Of a stretch of DNA of 64,000 nt, positions 23,888-35,721 are shown piece by piece. Location: assembly GCF_947623445.1 (NCBI RefSeq), contig NC_135243.1, positions 19,848,479 through 19,912,478 on the forward strand, written 5' to 3'. The notes under the pieces were generated by a model. It was not told the origin of the DNA, ran no database searches, and saw only the letters and a list, made by a program, of their open reading frames with translations. Each line of letters opens with the position of its first letter. The first letter of the stretch is position 1. This stretch comes from Clavelina lepadiformis. Lineage: Eukaryota > Chordata > Ascidiacea > Aplousobranchia > Clavelinidae. The position numbers and the translations under genes were made by a program.

Positions 23888-24450
23888 ACAAGTGCATATT
23901 TCAACCTATACAATTATACTGCAGAAATTAATGTAGACTGACACAACGTGACTTCAGTAGGCTACTAGCGCTGGTCAAAGCTGTGTTGATCGAAGCCGCA
24001 GTTTAATTAAATCACCTCGGCATATCATTAACCCGGTAACTGGCGTGTGTGTATAGCCCAAAGCAATTGCAAAACACGCTTCAAACATTAACTTAGGTAA
24101 AACATGGAGACTATACACTCGTTTTTAGATAAGAAAAGGGTATTATAAAAAATGGTAGACACTCCTCCCAAAAAGTAAGAAGTTTTTTTAACGAGCCAAG
24201 TCAGAGTTGAGAATCTGTTCCCACTTGTTACTAACGCTATGCTACTAACCATGTATTTTGTTGTTCTGATTTTTAATAAGATAAAAATTATTTCTAACTT
24301 TGCACAAAACTCGTTAGTATGGGAAAAATAACAAAAGTTGTTGCATTGATGAAACTGTGTAGGCAGATTTGAAAATATTTCAGTGATGACATCATTCTGG
24401 TTTTGATATGATAACGCGACCCTTTTTCGAAACCATGGCTAAAAATTCCA

Positions 24451-24492
24451 GTGAATTATGACATCATCGCATAGTGTGATGTCATAATTCAC
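24451..24492. repeat. perfect 16-bp inverted repeat, 10-base loop
   Basis: GTGAATTATGACATCA at 24451-24466 and its exact inverse at 24477-24492. Each arm contains TGACATCA, a near-match to the ATF/CREB site TGACGTCA. It may be a structured RNA hairpin, a cruciform or a fold-back remnant. Confidence 0.7.
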
Positions 24493-25635
24493 CCACAAAC
24501 GTCGTTGGGGATAATTTTGCAAGAAATTTCCAGGGATCAAGCGGTCATGAAAATAAAACAACTAGAAATACTAGATTATTCTACAGTTTTTGCCTTAGGA
24601 CTAAAGTCAAAGCTATTGCCTTAGGGCTAAAGTTATTTATCACGAATGAAAAAAGTTCGCTTACATTAAATTGGCGATGAATTTAACATTGTCAACTGAG
24701 CTTTGTTTCTCAGTTAAAACATATTAAATTAGTTGAGGAAGTTCTGAAAAGAAAGCTAAAGTATGTTGCAATTTTTTTGTCAGGAATGTGAGTTAGTTCA
24801 TTAACCTTATCCAAACCGGGCTCGCGACTTCACGATTTTAACTAGGTGTGGCCGACACTGCACACACATTTTCAATCGTTAATTACTCGAAAACTATACG
24901 TCGTAAACTGATCGGATTTTTACAGGTTAGTAGCAAAAACATCTGGCTTCCTGTATACATCATAATTGTAAAACTAAAGAATGTGAATTTAGTGTAAATT
25001 AAGTATTTCTAAAAGTGATACATTTCTAGAAATTTTTCTTGTTACGCCGCGACCCCGCTGTGCGGAAAACCAGCTGACCTTGAAAAGAAAACGCAAGAGA
25101 ATAGTTAGTCGAGTTAGTATGTCAGTTAGTAAATGAGTAAACGAAAACGATACGCTTCAATGCGGAGAAAGAGCAGAATTATGAAAATATGACAATATCT
25201 TCAAAATTACAGAATCCAACTTTATAAAACAAACATGGACAGATAGCTGAACATTTTTTGGGAAAATTCACCAAATTTCAAGTTTCTACAGCAAACAATG
25301 CAACTGTACGCCACGTTTTGCTGTGACTGTGTGTAGGAGAAGCCACGTCTAGTGAAAATAGGGTTTTAAATCGGTAAAACAGTTAGGAACCTTTTTGTGA
25401 ATGATAAACGTAATCAAATTGGAAATAAACTTGAAAATATTTATGACGGTTTTTGCCAAGTCGCATAAAAGGTGATATCGCAAATCCAAAAAACAGTGAT
25501 ATCTCACATTTGGTTTCAAAGTGCGTGGTGTCATGCTCAATGGGGAAGCTTGCAGTTTGAATCCTTCACACGGGACTTGTTCGAAATGAAGGCTGGCTAT
25601 ACGTGGTCAACAAAGCATGTAAAATAAGAACTAGT

Positions 25636-25673
25636 GAATCCGACTGTCCGCCGAAGGTCGGTAAGTCGGATTC
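25636..25673. repeat. perfect 10-bp hairpin with inner GC stem
   Basis: GAATCCGACT (25636-25645) pairs with AGTCGGATTC (25664-25673). Inside the loop CCG and CGG can pair again, making it stand out in AT-rich surroundings. Confidence 0.5.
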
Positions 25674-26224
25674 TCTCAGGTTCGGCTCCCGAATTCACGA
25701 CCAACTGTGTAATACCGGAGATACAACACGTCGTTTAATCTTTTAGTTAAAGCCCCAACGTCGAATGAAAACAATTCTGCCCAAGCACTCTCCAGCCAAG
25801 CGCCTCACACCCTAAAAAACATAAATTCCAACACGCAACGCGAAAATAAGCGGGGGGTGCTTATTACCAATTAAGACCACAAGGATAGCGGAATTATGCA
25901 TCACAAGAAATAAGCTAACAACTATGCACAGGCAAGTGATAAAAAGTGCGGCAATGCGAGAGCAGTTATAAAAACAGACAAGTATACACACAAATGAAGC
26001 AATGCACTGCGTCAATAAAAACAGATGTTAACATACACACTTTGAACTAAATTACTGTATAAGAGCGGAGTAAACAAACAGTGCACGGACACACGAAGAT
26101 AAAAGCACCATAGCAGTTTACGAGGTAATAGATATGAAAAGAAACTTCAAATAGTATTCATGAAAATGCAGTGTTTATAAAACAGGTGCGAAAACATATA
26201 CCCGTGTCACTATAGGCAACATAT

Positions 26225-26400
26225 TTCCAATTTTTTTTCTTTATCGCGTAAAAGAGTTCATATGCTACCCACTTGAGCGAAATATTTAGAATCCAATACC
26301 CCAGCAGAGCGCTCACAGTTTAAACAAAATCGATAATTTCCATTGTTAAATATAAACGATCAAAAAATTGGCGGCCGTAACTCAGAAATGGGTCTATTAA
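26225..26400. repeat. dispersed repeat shared with 53335-53525
   Basis: The two regions share, in the same order, ttttttt(c/g)t..., agttcatatgc, cacttgagc-like, aatttccatt, cgatcaaaaaa and gtaactc(a/g)ga segments over about 180 bases. It is an unclassified interspersed repeat of moderate age; no ORF or terminal repeat is visible. Confidence 0.5.
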
Positions 26401-26871
26401 GCAAAACTGCGACTTTTATGTGTTTGCTCCACTACGTTCAAACTGATAAGGTCGGTCAATATACTCTTGTGTCGAAAAATTGATTGCAAATTGCTGCTTA
26501 TTACCTCGTTTCATAACCTTTCTTTCGCTACCAAATTTTTGCCAGTTAGCCTACACTGGTGCAACGAAGCCGCAGAGCGTGATTTTGTTCTATGTCGTCA
26601 CCATCTCTGCCAAACTGGCACAATGATCTTCAAATTTTAGACATGTTTTTTGCATTTGTCCTATTTTATGTTAAATAAGGTTGTTATTGTAAAATAGCCT
26701 ATATCCCCATTTAAAAGTTTAAGAAACAAATAAATTGTGTATGAGTGTTAATTAGGCTATAATAAATCTTTGTAAAGTTTTGTATAATTAGCGAACATTA
26801 CATTTAGCTTTACTGAACAAAATATTTGCAAATCAATTAGGTCATTGCTGGTTGAAAAGTGTTCATTTTAA

Positions 26872-29800
26872 ATGTATAAAAAGGTTTCAATTTACACGAG
26901 TATTTTGTTAATACTGGGAGCAATTACTTATGTAAATGTCTCTTATATCATGTCGTTGTTCCGTCCCCTATCTGGACCCAAGGCGCCAGTCCATACTACA
27001 AACCCACCCATTTACAATGAGCTGCGTGGGGAGTTAACTTCACATTCAATGGAGGATAGAACTACAGTTATGAGCCGGACATCTTCAACCATGGAGACCA
27101 TTTCTTCTCCTGTTGCTTCTTTTCTCGATGCACAGAATGTCATTGCATACAAAGGAGGATACGCAGCAAATCCACATCTCAAGAGACGATTGGACGAGGC
27201 GTTATCTAACGCTGGCACAAAAGTAATAATAACGATAAAAATGTAACCTTTGTCTCGAAGACTTATTTATATATTAGTGAAATAAATTTATGTATAGCTA
27301 GTCAGATATTTTCGAATACAATCAATTATGTCAATTAATATGGAAAAAAATATAATTGTATATGAAAAAGTCTGTTATTGGATTACTGCAATTTCATGTT
27401 TAAAAACCTATTTGAATTAAAATTGAACTAAGTTAGTATTAATAACTTACCCAACTTCTTAATGGTCATCTTTTTTATCGTTAAAATACTTTAGAATGTT
27501 TCTGTTTTTCATAGGAGCTAATGTTATGTCATGGTCGTAGCTTTTTGATACGAGTTGCGTGCTTTTTAGTTTTTATGCAGCAGAGTATTAGTGTTTGGAT
27601 TTATGGTAATATATATAGTTCAATAATGTTTCTGCCATACAGTTTCTTTTCTCTAATATAGTTTCTGCTTTGCTTCTTTTTGCAATATTTAATTTCGCAA
27701 AACTGCACTTCACGTAACTTTTCTCTTTAATTCTTTCACATATTTCTAGGAATCCTGTATAGTCACATGTCATTTAGGACTTTAGGTTGAGTCTTCCAAA
27801 ATGCAAGTCCTGGCTTCTCTTTTGCCTAGTTTTGTAAGCTTTATACACAGCTAACTAAATGTTGATTTATCAGGGTGCAGTAACAAATTTTGTTAAACTT
27901 GAAATTCCTGTTTTTCTGTTCACTTTATGATAAACTTTGAAAAATCGGCTTCTTAGCAGAAATACAGATATGTTTCAATATCTGCGTAACTGAATCATTT
28001 GCAAACCCTAAAATGTCTATGCAAAAGGGCATGGTGATGACACGCTTGTGCATGAAAAGCTTTCTTGCACAAAAACTGATGATGCGACTCCATTTTATCT
28101 TATACACACTGTGACGTAGCACACACTACCACCTAAAAACTACTCCTTTTTGTTTTGCTCAGTATGTCATTTTAATGTTGGGATGGCCACGATCAAAAAA
28201 TGGCGCGATGACCGAATTTGAATGCGGCAAATGTGAATTGACGGATGACATCACAAAGGTATTTTGAGGCTTGGTAAGCTATATACTGTATACATAAAAA
28301 GAATTAAAAATCAATAATGCGTTGCTACACCATTTACACATTTAGATAAACGATCCGGAAACAAAGGCAGTGGTGTTCTACTATCAATATTTATATAACA
28401 AAAGTAACAGTTTACCAAAAAACAGGTATGATATACAATATATTACATCATATTAAACGGAAATTTTGTAATTTTGAAAGCTCATTTTATACCGCTATCA
28501 GAATCACGTAAATTTTTCTTACATTTTGTACACATTTTCTCAGTAAAAGATCATTTTGTTGTGTTAGACGCTTGGACCAGTATTACGTGTGGTCGGCGAT
28601 GGAAAGTCCACCCTCACTACGAGTACTAAGAAATATGTCTCTAACTGAATACGACAACGTTTTCAATCTCACATGGACATACAGGTAGGTGATGCTGCAG
28701 GTTTTTATTTTTGAAACTGTAATGTTATGTAATCGTAACGGTGTGCACTGATGTGTAGAATTATCGAAAGACCCAAACGAATTTTGGTTGCCCAAGATGG
28801 TCTGATGTAACAGTAATTAACGCTTTACTTCGTTCAAGTGACCAAAGGGGATTCGTGATTTCAAACAAGTTTTTTTGGAATTTCCGTGGATAATTGTTAG
28901 TTAAGTAAAATAAACTAAAGCTTTCGTATTCCCGATGGATTGAGGAGCGGCGATCTATGAAATTGCTCTAACCTTCTAGAGGTCTGGTTTAATTCCCCAG
29001 TTGCTAATAATGTGTCACAAGTACCTTATTACTTTGGTGAGGACCATTGCAATTTGAGAAGACTGCGCACTTGGGCGCTTGAATCAACTTAAAATTTGGT
29101 GGTATTTTTTCTGTGTCTGCAACTAAATTAAACCTTAATTGTTTAACTAAGGATGAGCACCTTTACACATGCTACGTCGCAACGCTTATATAGCGGTAGC
29201 GCCGATTTGAAGTTGAAATGAAACATGATTGGGCAATTATGTAAAACAATTATTTGTATTAAACATTTAAAAGCAACCTTTTGATACCTGTAGACAGGAC
29301 AGCGATGTCCTGCACTCTCCCATATCAACTCCATCCTTCATTCTTCAAAGATTACTGGATAAAGGAAGTGGGAATCAAGACGAAGATGTTGAAAAATTAA
29401 TCAAGATGAAAACAGGCGTCGCCATTTGGATAGTTTCAAACTGTGACGGCACGAAAGGCGCAAAGAAACGAATACTATTAGCCCAAGATATGGTAAACCA
29501 TGGACTTGAAGTTGATAGAAGAGGACGTTGTTTCCCGGAAAACAGTGTACCTCCACGTGGAACCTCAACAGTTGATCTTATCCGGAAATACAAGTTTTAT
29601 TTTGCGTTTGAAAATAGCTACCACTGTCTAGACTATATCACTGAGAAATTGTACAAAAACTCATTTGTGGCAGGAACAGTCCCTGTCGTATGGGGAGCGG
29701 AAAAAAGAGATTATTTAGCCGTTGTACCACCGCATTCCTGCATCTTTGTGGAGGATTTTAAATCTACTGCAGAATTGGTAAAATATCTGAAGTATCTCGA

Positions 29801-30065
29801 TAAAAATGTCACCGCATACAGAGAGTATTTTAAATGGAGAACAATGAAGCCTCAAGATATGCCAAACTATGGTAGGCAGGCTAAGTTTTGTCAGCTGTGC
29901 CGAATCTTACATGGGATCAATGTGGATAATATTTTCAATCCACGTTATAACGAATCGTATTTGTCCATTCCGCTGTTTGAGCATCCAACTAGACCCCGTG
30001 TTGTTTCCTCTTTACGAGAATGGTTATACGGCCCAGTGAGCAAAGAATGCCTTGACACTTATTGA
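26872..30065 (+). CDS. GT10 alpha-1,3-fucosyltransferase A
   Basis: Five exons, 26872-27222, 28163-28258, 28346-28425, 28568-28684 and 29294-30065, with consistent phases (0, 0, 2, 2) give 471 residues. It is a type II Golgi enzyme that transfers fucose from GDP-fucose to glycans. A short cytosolic tail and signal anchor lie at about residues 5-30 (YTSILLILGAITYVNVSYIM), then a Ser/Thr-rich stem. Exon 2 carries CGKC of the acceptor domain and exon 4 carries WSAMESPPSLR. Exon 5 carries the GDP-fucose site FYFAFENSYHCLDYITEKL at about 316-334 and GTVPVVWGA at about 342. FKSTAELVKYLKYLD follows. Exons 4 and most of 5 are almost identical to gene B at 47918. Which glycan is made (Lewis type or core) cannot be told. 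Confidence 0.9.
27223..28162. other. intron 1 of fucosyltransferase A
   Basis: A 940-base intron, GTAATA donor to TTTTGCTCAG acceptor; nothing recognised inside. Confidence 0.6.
28685..29293. other. intron 4 of fucosyltransferase A, possible old SINE
   Basis: A 609-base intron. Near 28936-29090 a weak B-box-like GGTTTAATTCC with a downstream CCTTATTACTTTGG tail suggests a decayed tRNA-type SINE. By eye it shows no alignment to intron 4 of gene B, although both flanking exons are near-identical to those of B. Confidence 0.4.
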
Positions 30066-30196
30066 TTAGTTTTTAAATATTTTAAAACTATTATTGTTTT
30101 ATGAGTTTCATTTTTATCCGCATACGATATGCTTTGTATACTGGTTCTTACTGGCTCATAACTGCTCACACGGCAACAACGGTGACAGTTAGTGAC

Positions 30197-30202
30197 AATA
30201 AA
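30197..30202 (+). terminator. AATAAA polyadenylation signal of fucosyltransferase A
   Basis: AATAAA lies about 130 bases after the stop codon, at a normal distance for a short 3' UTR. Confidence 0.55.
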
Positions 30203-31169
30203 CATTTTCCTTCATTCTCCAATTTTGAGTTAGAAAATCCTATTCAAAATTATTTTTAAAAATTCAAGGTTATCCCGAGTTTTCAGCCAAAAAAAGGAAT
30301 AGATATTCAATCTTTTTTGAAAAATTTATATAATTTGATATACAGCAAGAAGTTAATTAGCCTACTATGAAAATTACATTGTAAGTGCTGCTTAGTTGAG
30401 TATGTTTTAAATTTAAAGTGGTCCGAATTCAATAAGTATAAAAATTTTGAGTCTTTTTGCGTTGTTTTCATCACATAGACTGTGTTTTCACCAACGTTTT
30501 CAAAATTAGTATAAACGACAGCAAGAGATATTATAAAATTGTGAAAGACTATGAAAAGAGAAAACAAAAAGGTTTTAACACATCAAATACGGCTTACTTT
30601 AAGTCCTGAATAAAACTTTTGCATTTATATCTTTTTTTCTTTTTATTAATTATATCGAATATCTACTTGAATACCTACATATAACTTATATACTTGAATA
30701 TGTAATACGCAAAATTTCAAAAAACTTTGATTTTGGATTATCATTTCATTTGAAAAACATTACTTTGGTTTTTCAGCAAAAGGTATCTTTAATGCTTAAC
30801 ATAAACTTACGCCATTAACATTACAGAGGACAAGAAAAGAACAGAGCCAAAACAAAAGTAAAACATATAGCTTATTACTGGGATTTTATCTAAGTAGTTG
30901 TATGTCACTTTCTTGTTTCGTAGTGTTCATTATCTCGATGTAAACATGAATGGCCTTAGCGTCGAGTTTGTCTTGACTGGAGTAAATTCATCATGAATTG
31001 TTCGTAGAAGATCTGGTTCTCCGGGCAGCTACTAAATCTTATTGTCAACCTGCTTTCTATGGTTTTGTAAATTTTTGTGGTGACTCTTGAAAAATGATAA
31101 GCATATAATAAACCAAGCTTCTCATTCTGGTTGTATGGTATGAACACATTCTTCATTAACGACTTGCAG
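30203..31169. other. intergenic, no gene seen
   Basis: AT-rich. The minus-strand frame at 30956-31156 (containing NEKLGLLYAYHFSRVTTKIY) has protein-like composition and lies head-to-head with the plus-strand coding fragment at 31170. It is unrecognised and may be part of a decayed element. Confidence 0.3.
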
Positions 31170-31402
31170 ATAAGTTATGCTTTGCCAGAACCACCGAAAA
31201 AGACAGCCGATTAACCAAGAAGATTGTGCTTCAATTACTAACCTGGCCTGGTCTTCGTATTCCTTTAGCAAAACTTGTAATCTTGGCAAAAGACAATCAT
31301 TTGTTTAAGAAATACCTAAACTTTTACCCCAAAGACCGCCTTAAAATAATACAACAAAAAAGGAGAGAAGATTTAATAGAAACACTTGTTGAGAAAGCTT
31401 AA
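31170..31402 (+). pseudogene. orphan terminal coding exon, unrecognised
   Basis: After an acceptor (CTTGCAG) the frame runs open to a TAA at 31400-31402: LCFARTTEKD, then LTKKIVLQLLTWPGLRIPL, LVILAKDNHLFKKYLNFYPK and RREDLIETLVEKA. It is Leu/Lys-rich, amphipathic and protein-like. No upstream exon with a matching phase was found between 30066 and 31160, so it could be the last exon of a lost gene or part of a transposon. Family unknown. Confidence 0.35.
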
Positions 31403-31433
31403 TATGAGTCATAATTACACCACACTTTCAAAC

Positions 31434-32020
31434 GGGATCACGTCAATTGACCGTGAACAAATTAACCGGCGACAATTGGTCGTGATCAACAGACCGGCTA
31501 CAAATTGGCCGGCGATCAAATTAACCTCGCAACAAATTGGCCGGCGATCAAATTAACCGGCGACAATTGGTCTTCATCAACTGATCGGCAACAAATTGGC
31601 CGGCGATCAAATGTGTAGTAGTGTAGTGTCATATGTGTTTTGCAGCGAAGTTCCTTTAATGTATTACTCGTATTTCCGGAAGTCTTTTTGTTTATTTAAA
31701 TAAATGTTTCAATTTGTATTGAAATAAAAATAAATTTTGTTATAAAAAGGAATTAATTACAAACAGATATTTACTTTACATATCATATACTACCATCAAC
31801 TTAAACACAATAATTCAGCACTTGCACGGTCAATTTACCTCCCAGTCAATTTTCATTCCGGTCAGTTGGTTCTAGGTCTAGGTCAATTTACGTCACGGTT
31901 AGTTTGTTCGCGGTCAATTTACGTCACGGTTAGTTTGTTCGCGGTCAATTTACGTCACGGTCAGTTGTTTCCGGTTAGTTTGTTCGCGGTCAATTTCCCA
32001 CGGTTAATTGTCGTGGAACC
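31434..32020. mobile_element. Mutator-like MITE with tandem-repeat inverted ends
   Basis: A 9-base target-site duplication, CTTTCAAAC (31425-31433 and 32021-32029), flanks a 587-bp element. The left end starts GGGATCACGTCAATTGACCG; the right end is its imperfect inverse (CGGTTAATTGTCGTGGAACC). Both subterminal regions are degenerate tandem arrays. On the left (31434-31613) the unit is of the type caaattggccggcgat; on the right (31826-32012) it is gttcgcggtcaatttacgtc. A 9-bp duplication with long inverted ends fits the Mutator superfamily. The central part is AT-rich and non-coding. Confidence 0.7.
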
Positions 32021-32141
32021 CTTTCAAACAAAAGCAAATAAAATCAAGCTAACTCAAATCTAGTCGTCCTTAGCGGAAGTACTGCGAAGGATGTAGAGGC
32101 TCATGTGTCATGTAGGCTACCTAAGTTGCAAGAAATGTAAG

Positions 32142-32480
32142 ATGGAAGAATTATTTCAAGGAAGAATTTCGATGAAAAGTAGTTTAGACATTAAGCCGAA
32201 ATGCACTCAAAAGCAAACGCTGTGTATTTCTGCTGGATGGTGGAAAAGTCTTTCTGAAAGAAAATCCAGCCAATGATTCCAGGTAAGAATATCATCCACT
32301 ACAAGCCACACCCATGTATCAACTATGCCATTAGATAGGAAAACAGGTTTTTTAACAACGGTGTCTCTTTTGTCAAATAATTAAATGGCAATACATTTGG
32401 GGAAGTAAGAAGGCGAAGAAGCAGTTAAGATTTGTAGTACGAGTGAAAACATTCTTTGTCATAGAATACGGCCTATTATG
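32142..32480 (+). pseudogene. FN3K pseudogene, exons 1 and 2 only
   Basis: Exon 1 remnant at 32142-32282 starts ATGGAAGAATTATTTCAAG and keeps the end of the exon (ctggatggtggaaaagtctt, then TTCCAG/GTAAG), but its frame is broken at least twice between. An exon 2 remnant at about 32405-32480 keeps the segment for PIKIxSRGEKxFFVxEY in damaged form (gttaagatttgtag, acattctttgtcatagaat). No exon 3 was found before the next copy at 33437. It is a degenerated tandem duplicate upstream of copy 3. Confidence 0.75.
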
Positions 32481-33436
32481 AAAATGACGTTTGTCTTCTA
32501 GGAAAATGTAAATCCCTTAGCTAAATCTTGAAAATGATTTGCATTAAATCAGTCAATTTCAAGTCGAAGACTCTTCTCGTTACAAAACCTATTTATAGCC
32601 AGTGCTATAAAACAAAGAAATAGTTCACTACATTTATATTTAACGCAGTTTCATATATTTAGTGAGTTTCGGTTGCTTGCTATGCACTATGATCCACGGC
32701 AGATTATCCTGCTTAGCCAAGTAGCAGTCCCATACGATACAAAACGCTGATAGTAGACGGTATAGTAGATTGCTTTAGATTCTTAGTAATTCAATTAAGT
32801 GTAAAATTAATTAGTATTACTTTTAGTGTAAAATGTGATATTAGTGAAATTAGTGTGTAATTAACACAGTACACTATCTGACTCTTGAATTAACAAAAAT
32901 ATTATTCTTGAAAAAAGATGTGTGTTAAGAGAAAGTAGGTCAGTAACTTTGGCGGTTTTATGCGAGAGGAGTTTACAGCAACGCTTGTGTATCTCCACTG
33001 GTTGGAGTGGAATGCAAAAGCAGAATTTAGCCAAAGGGTCCAGATAATAGACTGTCGCCTTATATCTCTGATTCATAGATCCTTTTCTATACAAATGTAC
33101 AGTGAACAACGTTTGCGTACAATGTACTGTAAAATATGTGATAAGATGCAAAAGAGATAACAAGTAAACCAAAGAGAAACGTTCAGCCGTAAATCGCTGA
33201 TTAAAAGATTAATCATAATGTACCTGGTACGTGGCTTAAATACGCTTTTAATAGATTTGTTGACGATTGTGTGCTGAGCAGATGTTTCCGCCATGCCCTA
33301 TTGTTTGCTGAGTGAAAATCAGAGAAATGGAACGCTTATAGAAAGCCGCATTATAATGAGCCGTATAAATTTACATGCATGCGGAAGTAAACTATAAATC
33401 GAGGCAATGTTAAGAAATACTTAGAGAACGTAAACA
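32481..33436. other. spacer before FN3K copy 3
   Basis: AT-rich with repeated agtgtaa(a/t)tta motifs around 32795-32860. Overlapping short frames on both strands near 32861-33294 have no family signal. No FN3K exon 3 remains. Confidence 0.4.
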
Positions 33437-35050
33437 ATGGAAGATCTACTTAAAGAAGAATTCCAATGCAGAAGAGTTAGATCTAGTGGCGGTGAAGCAG
33501 AAGGTTTGAACAGCGACGGTAGAGTGTACTTATTGGATGGTGAAAGAGTATTCGTTAAACGGAATCCAACAAAGGGTTCCAGGTTAAAAAAAAACTGAAC
33601 TTTACTTGAGTACTTATGTAACTTATTTGACTTAACTTTACTTATACTTTCGTACATCGACCTTTGGAATGTGCCGGCTTGTATTTTTACTGAAAATAAA
33701 GCTCATAAAAAAACCTTAACTAATGACTTTGATTTGTCGTTATGTCACTAGCTTATATATGCCTAATACTTTTTGGAATTGGCCTAAATGACGTTTTCTC
33801 AAATACCAGAACCATGTATGAAGGGGAATTAGCCAGCCTTACAAAGCTTCAGCAAACCAACATAATCAAGGTGCCGAAACCAATTAAGATTATCAATCGT
33901 GGCGAAATGTCATTCTTCGTTTTGGAATATCTTCTTATCAACCCGTTGCGAAAGCAAGCAGCAAGTAACTATAAACACAGTGTACACTTGCTTACGCTTA
34001 TAGATGTATTAAAACTAGGCATACCGTTTTATTGCAAGATATTTCACAAGTTTTGCGTTTTCGTAGTCATTTAAGCTTGTAACATATGATCTTGTATATA
34101 TATAGCTTATCTTGACTAATACATAATATTAAAAAGCCTCTTATAAGTAGGCTATAGTCAATAAATGCAAAAAAGATCAGAGACGTGTGTCATGCGATAT
34201 CTTCCGCTTGTTATGCAAAATTTTGTATGCCAGCTTTGTTTTTGACACCCTATTATTAATCTAGTCAATCTAGTGCAACATATTTGGCTTTACGTGCATT
34301 GTTAATGCGTACGGTGCTCTACCATATTTATTCAGTGTCGAAAATCCTCTTGTATACCTATTATTGTTACTATTATTACAGAGTGTTTTCTGTGAGAGTT
34401 TACTTGCATTGTTTTAAATTGCAGGTTTTGGAAAACAACTAGCTCAACTACACCTTTACAATGATAAGTTGCGCGTACATGTCGCAAAGACTAGATCCTT
34501 CGTCGGAGAATCAACGGAGTACGTTGACAAGTTCGGATTCGACGTCACAACCTCGTGTGGATTCATTCCTATGAACAACGAATGGGAGGCAGACTGGTTG
34601 ACGTTTTTCGCAAGAAACCGCCTTAAGCCACAAATAGACATGATTGTTTCCACTTACCATAATCGAGATATGTTGACTTTGTGGCCTGAACTTGAACGTA
34701 TTTTACCTAATGTTTTTCCGAAAAATCTAAATATTTCACCATCTTTGCTTCACGGTGACATTTGGGGAAACAACGTTGGAGAAGTTTCAAATGAACCTTG
34801 TCTGTTTGATCCTGCATCTTTCTACGGACATTCGGAGTTTGATCTCGCTCTTATGCATCTCATAGGAGGATTTCCTGCAGAATTTTATGAAGCTTATCAC
34901 AACTTAATGACAAAGCAACCAGGTTTGGAAAACCGCCTTAAAGCCTACATGTTATTTTATTTGCTCAACCGCTGGAATCACTACGGCAGTGGTTATAAAG
35001 CTTCGTCGATCGCACTTATGAAAGAAATCTGTAATCTATTTTGCGTCTGA
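33437..35050 (+). CDS. fructosamine-3-kinase family, copy 3
   Basis: Exons 33437-33582, 33810-33964 and 34425-35050 give 308 residues. The N-terminal loop is GGLNSDGRVYLLDG, the ATP lysine is in VFVKRN and TMYEGE opens exon 2. The catalytic loop is HGDIWGNN and the metal site FDPASFYGHSEFD. CGFIPMNNEWEADWLTFFA matches the vertebrate enzymes closely. The position of the FN3K redox cysteine is leucine. It follows the pseudogene by about 1 kb and precedes copy 4 by about 0.7 kb. All key residues are intact and it should be active. Confidence 0.88.
33965..34424. other. intron 2 of FN3K copy 3
   Basis: A 460-base intron, GTAACT to AAATTGCAG; no nested feature seen. Confidence 0.6.
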
Positions 35051-35721
35051 GTTGTTATCTTATATATATTTGGAACAATAATAGTCTATTGATAAAAAGG
35101 CACAATGCTTTTAAGTAATTTGTAGAATTTATAATTTCTGAAAGCAACTCTAATTTGCTTTGAATACTAAGCTAAGTAGGCCGACTACTAAATTTATTTC
35201 GCATAACCAAATACTTCAGCATCAAAGGTTTTGCAAAATACAAAAACTGGTCTTAGCAAGAGTAGGGTGATAAAATGTAGAGTGCAAAACAGTTTACTCA
35301 ATGCAAGCTTAGTTAAGTTTAAACTCAATAGGAAACTTATGAACATAAACGGTTGACGGTTTGTCTTAAACCCAGTTATTTATTACATAACTAGTTGCTT
35401 AGCATTAGAACAATAACAGGTGGCATAATTTTAGGTATAGACATGCTTGACGTACAAAAATATAAAACACCAAACTACAACTGCAAAATATTTTAACGTG
35501 GCCTGATTCTGGGCTATGTGACGTGGGCACGCACAATGACGCTGCCGAGCAACAATTTCCCACAGCTCATCTTATTCTAAAAAGTGCTTATCGACAGGAA
35601 ATCACTGAGCCAGAACGGGTGTTATCATCATAGCAAGCCTTTGTATGGCAGCGCATGGTCTATTATTATCGATTACAAGGCGAAATGAGACGCTATAACA
35701 ATTCTATACAGAACGCAACTT
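35051..35721. other. spacer between FN3K copies 3 and 4
   Basis: 670 bases, AT-rich, no exon or repeat recognised. Confidence 0.5.

Larger units (their letters stand above)
23888..26224. other. repeat-rich intergenic DNA
   Basis: Holds a perfect 16-base hairpin at 24451, a two-copy tandem repeat at 24593-24640 (gccttagg[a/g]ctaaag units) and a 10-base hairpin at 25636. No supported gene. The minus-strand frame at 25812-26015 is hydrophobic and cysteine-rich but has no family signal. Confidence 0.4.

Noticed and set aside
25525-25600. Second tRNA-like SINE
   Set aside because: An A-box-like (ATGCTCAATGG) and a B-box-like (AGTTTGAATCC) word occur, but only about 10 bases apart, too close for a tRNA promoter.
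31434-32012. CRISPR-like regularly spaced repeats
   Set aside because: Units are degenerate, without unique spacers, in inverted orientation at the two ends of a transposon in eukaryotic DNA.
31866-32063. Repeat-containing 65-residue frame (VSLFAVNLRHGQ)
   Set aside because: Translation of the right-end tandem array of the 31.4 kb element, not a gene.
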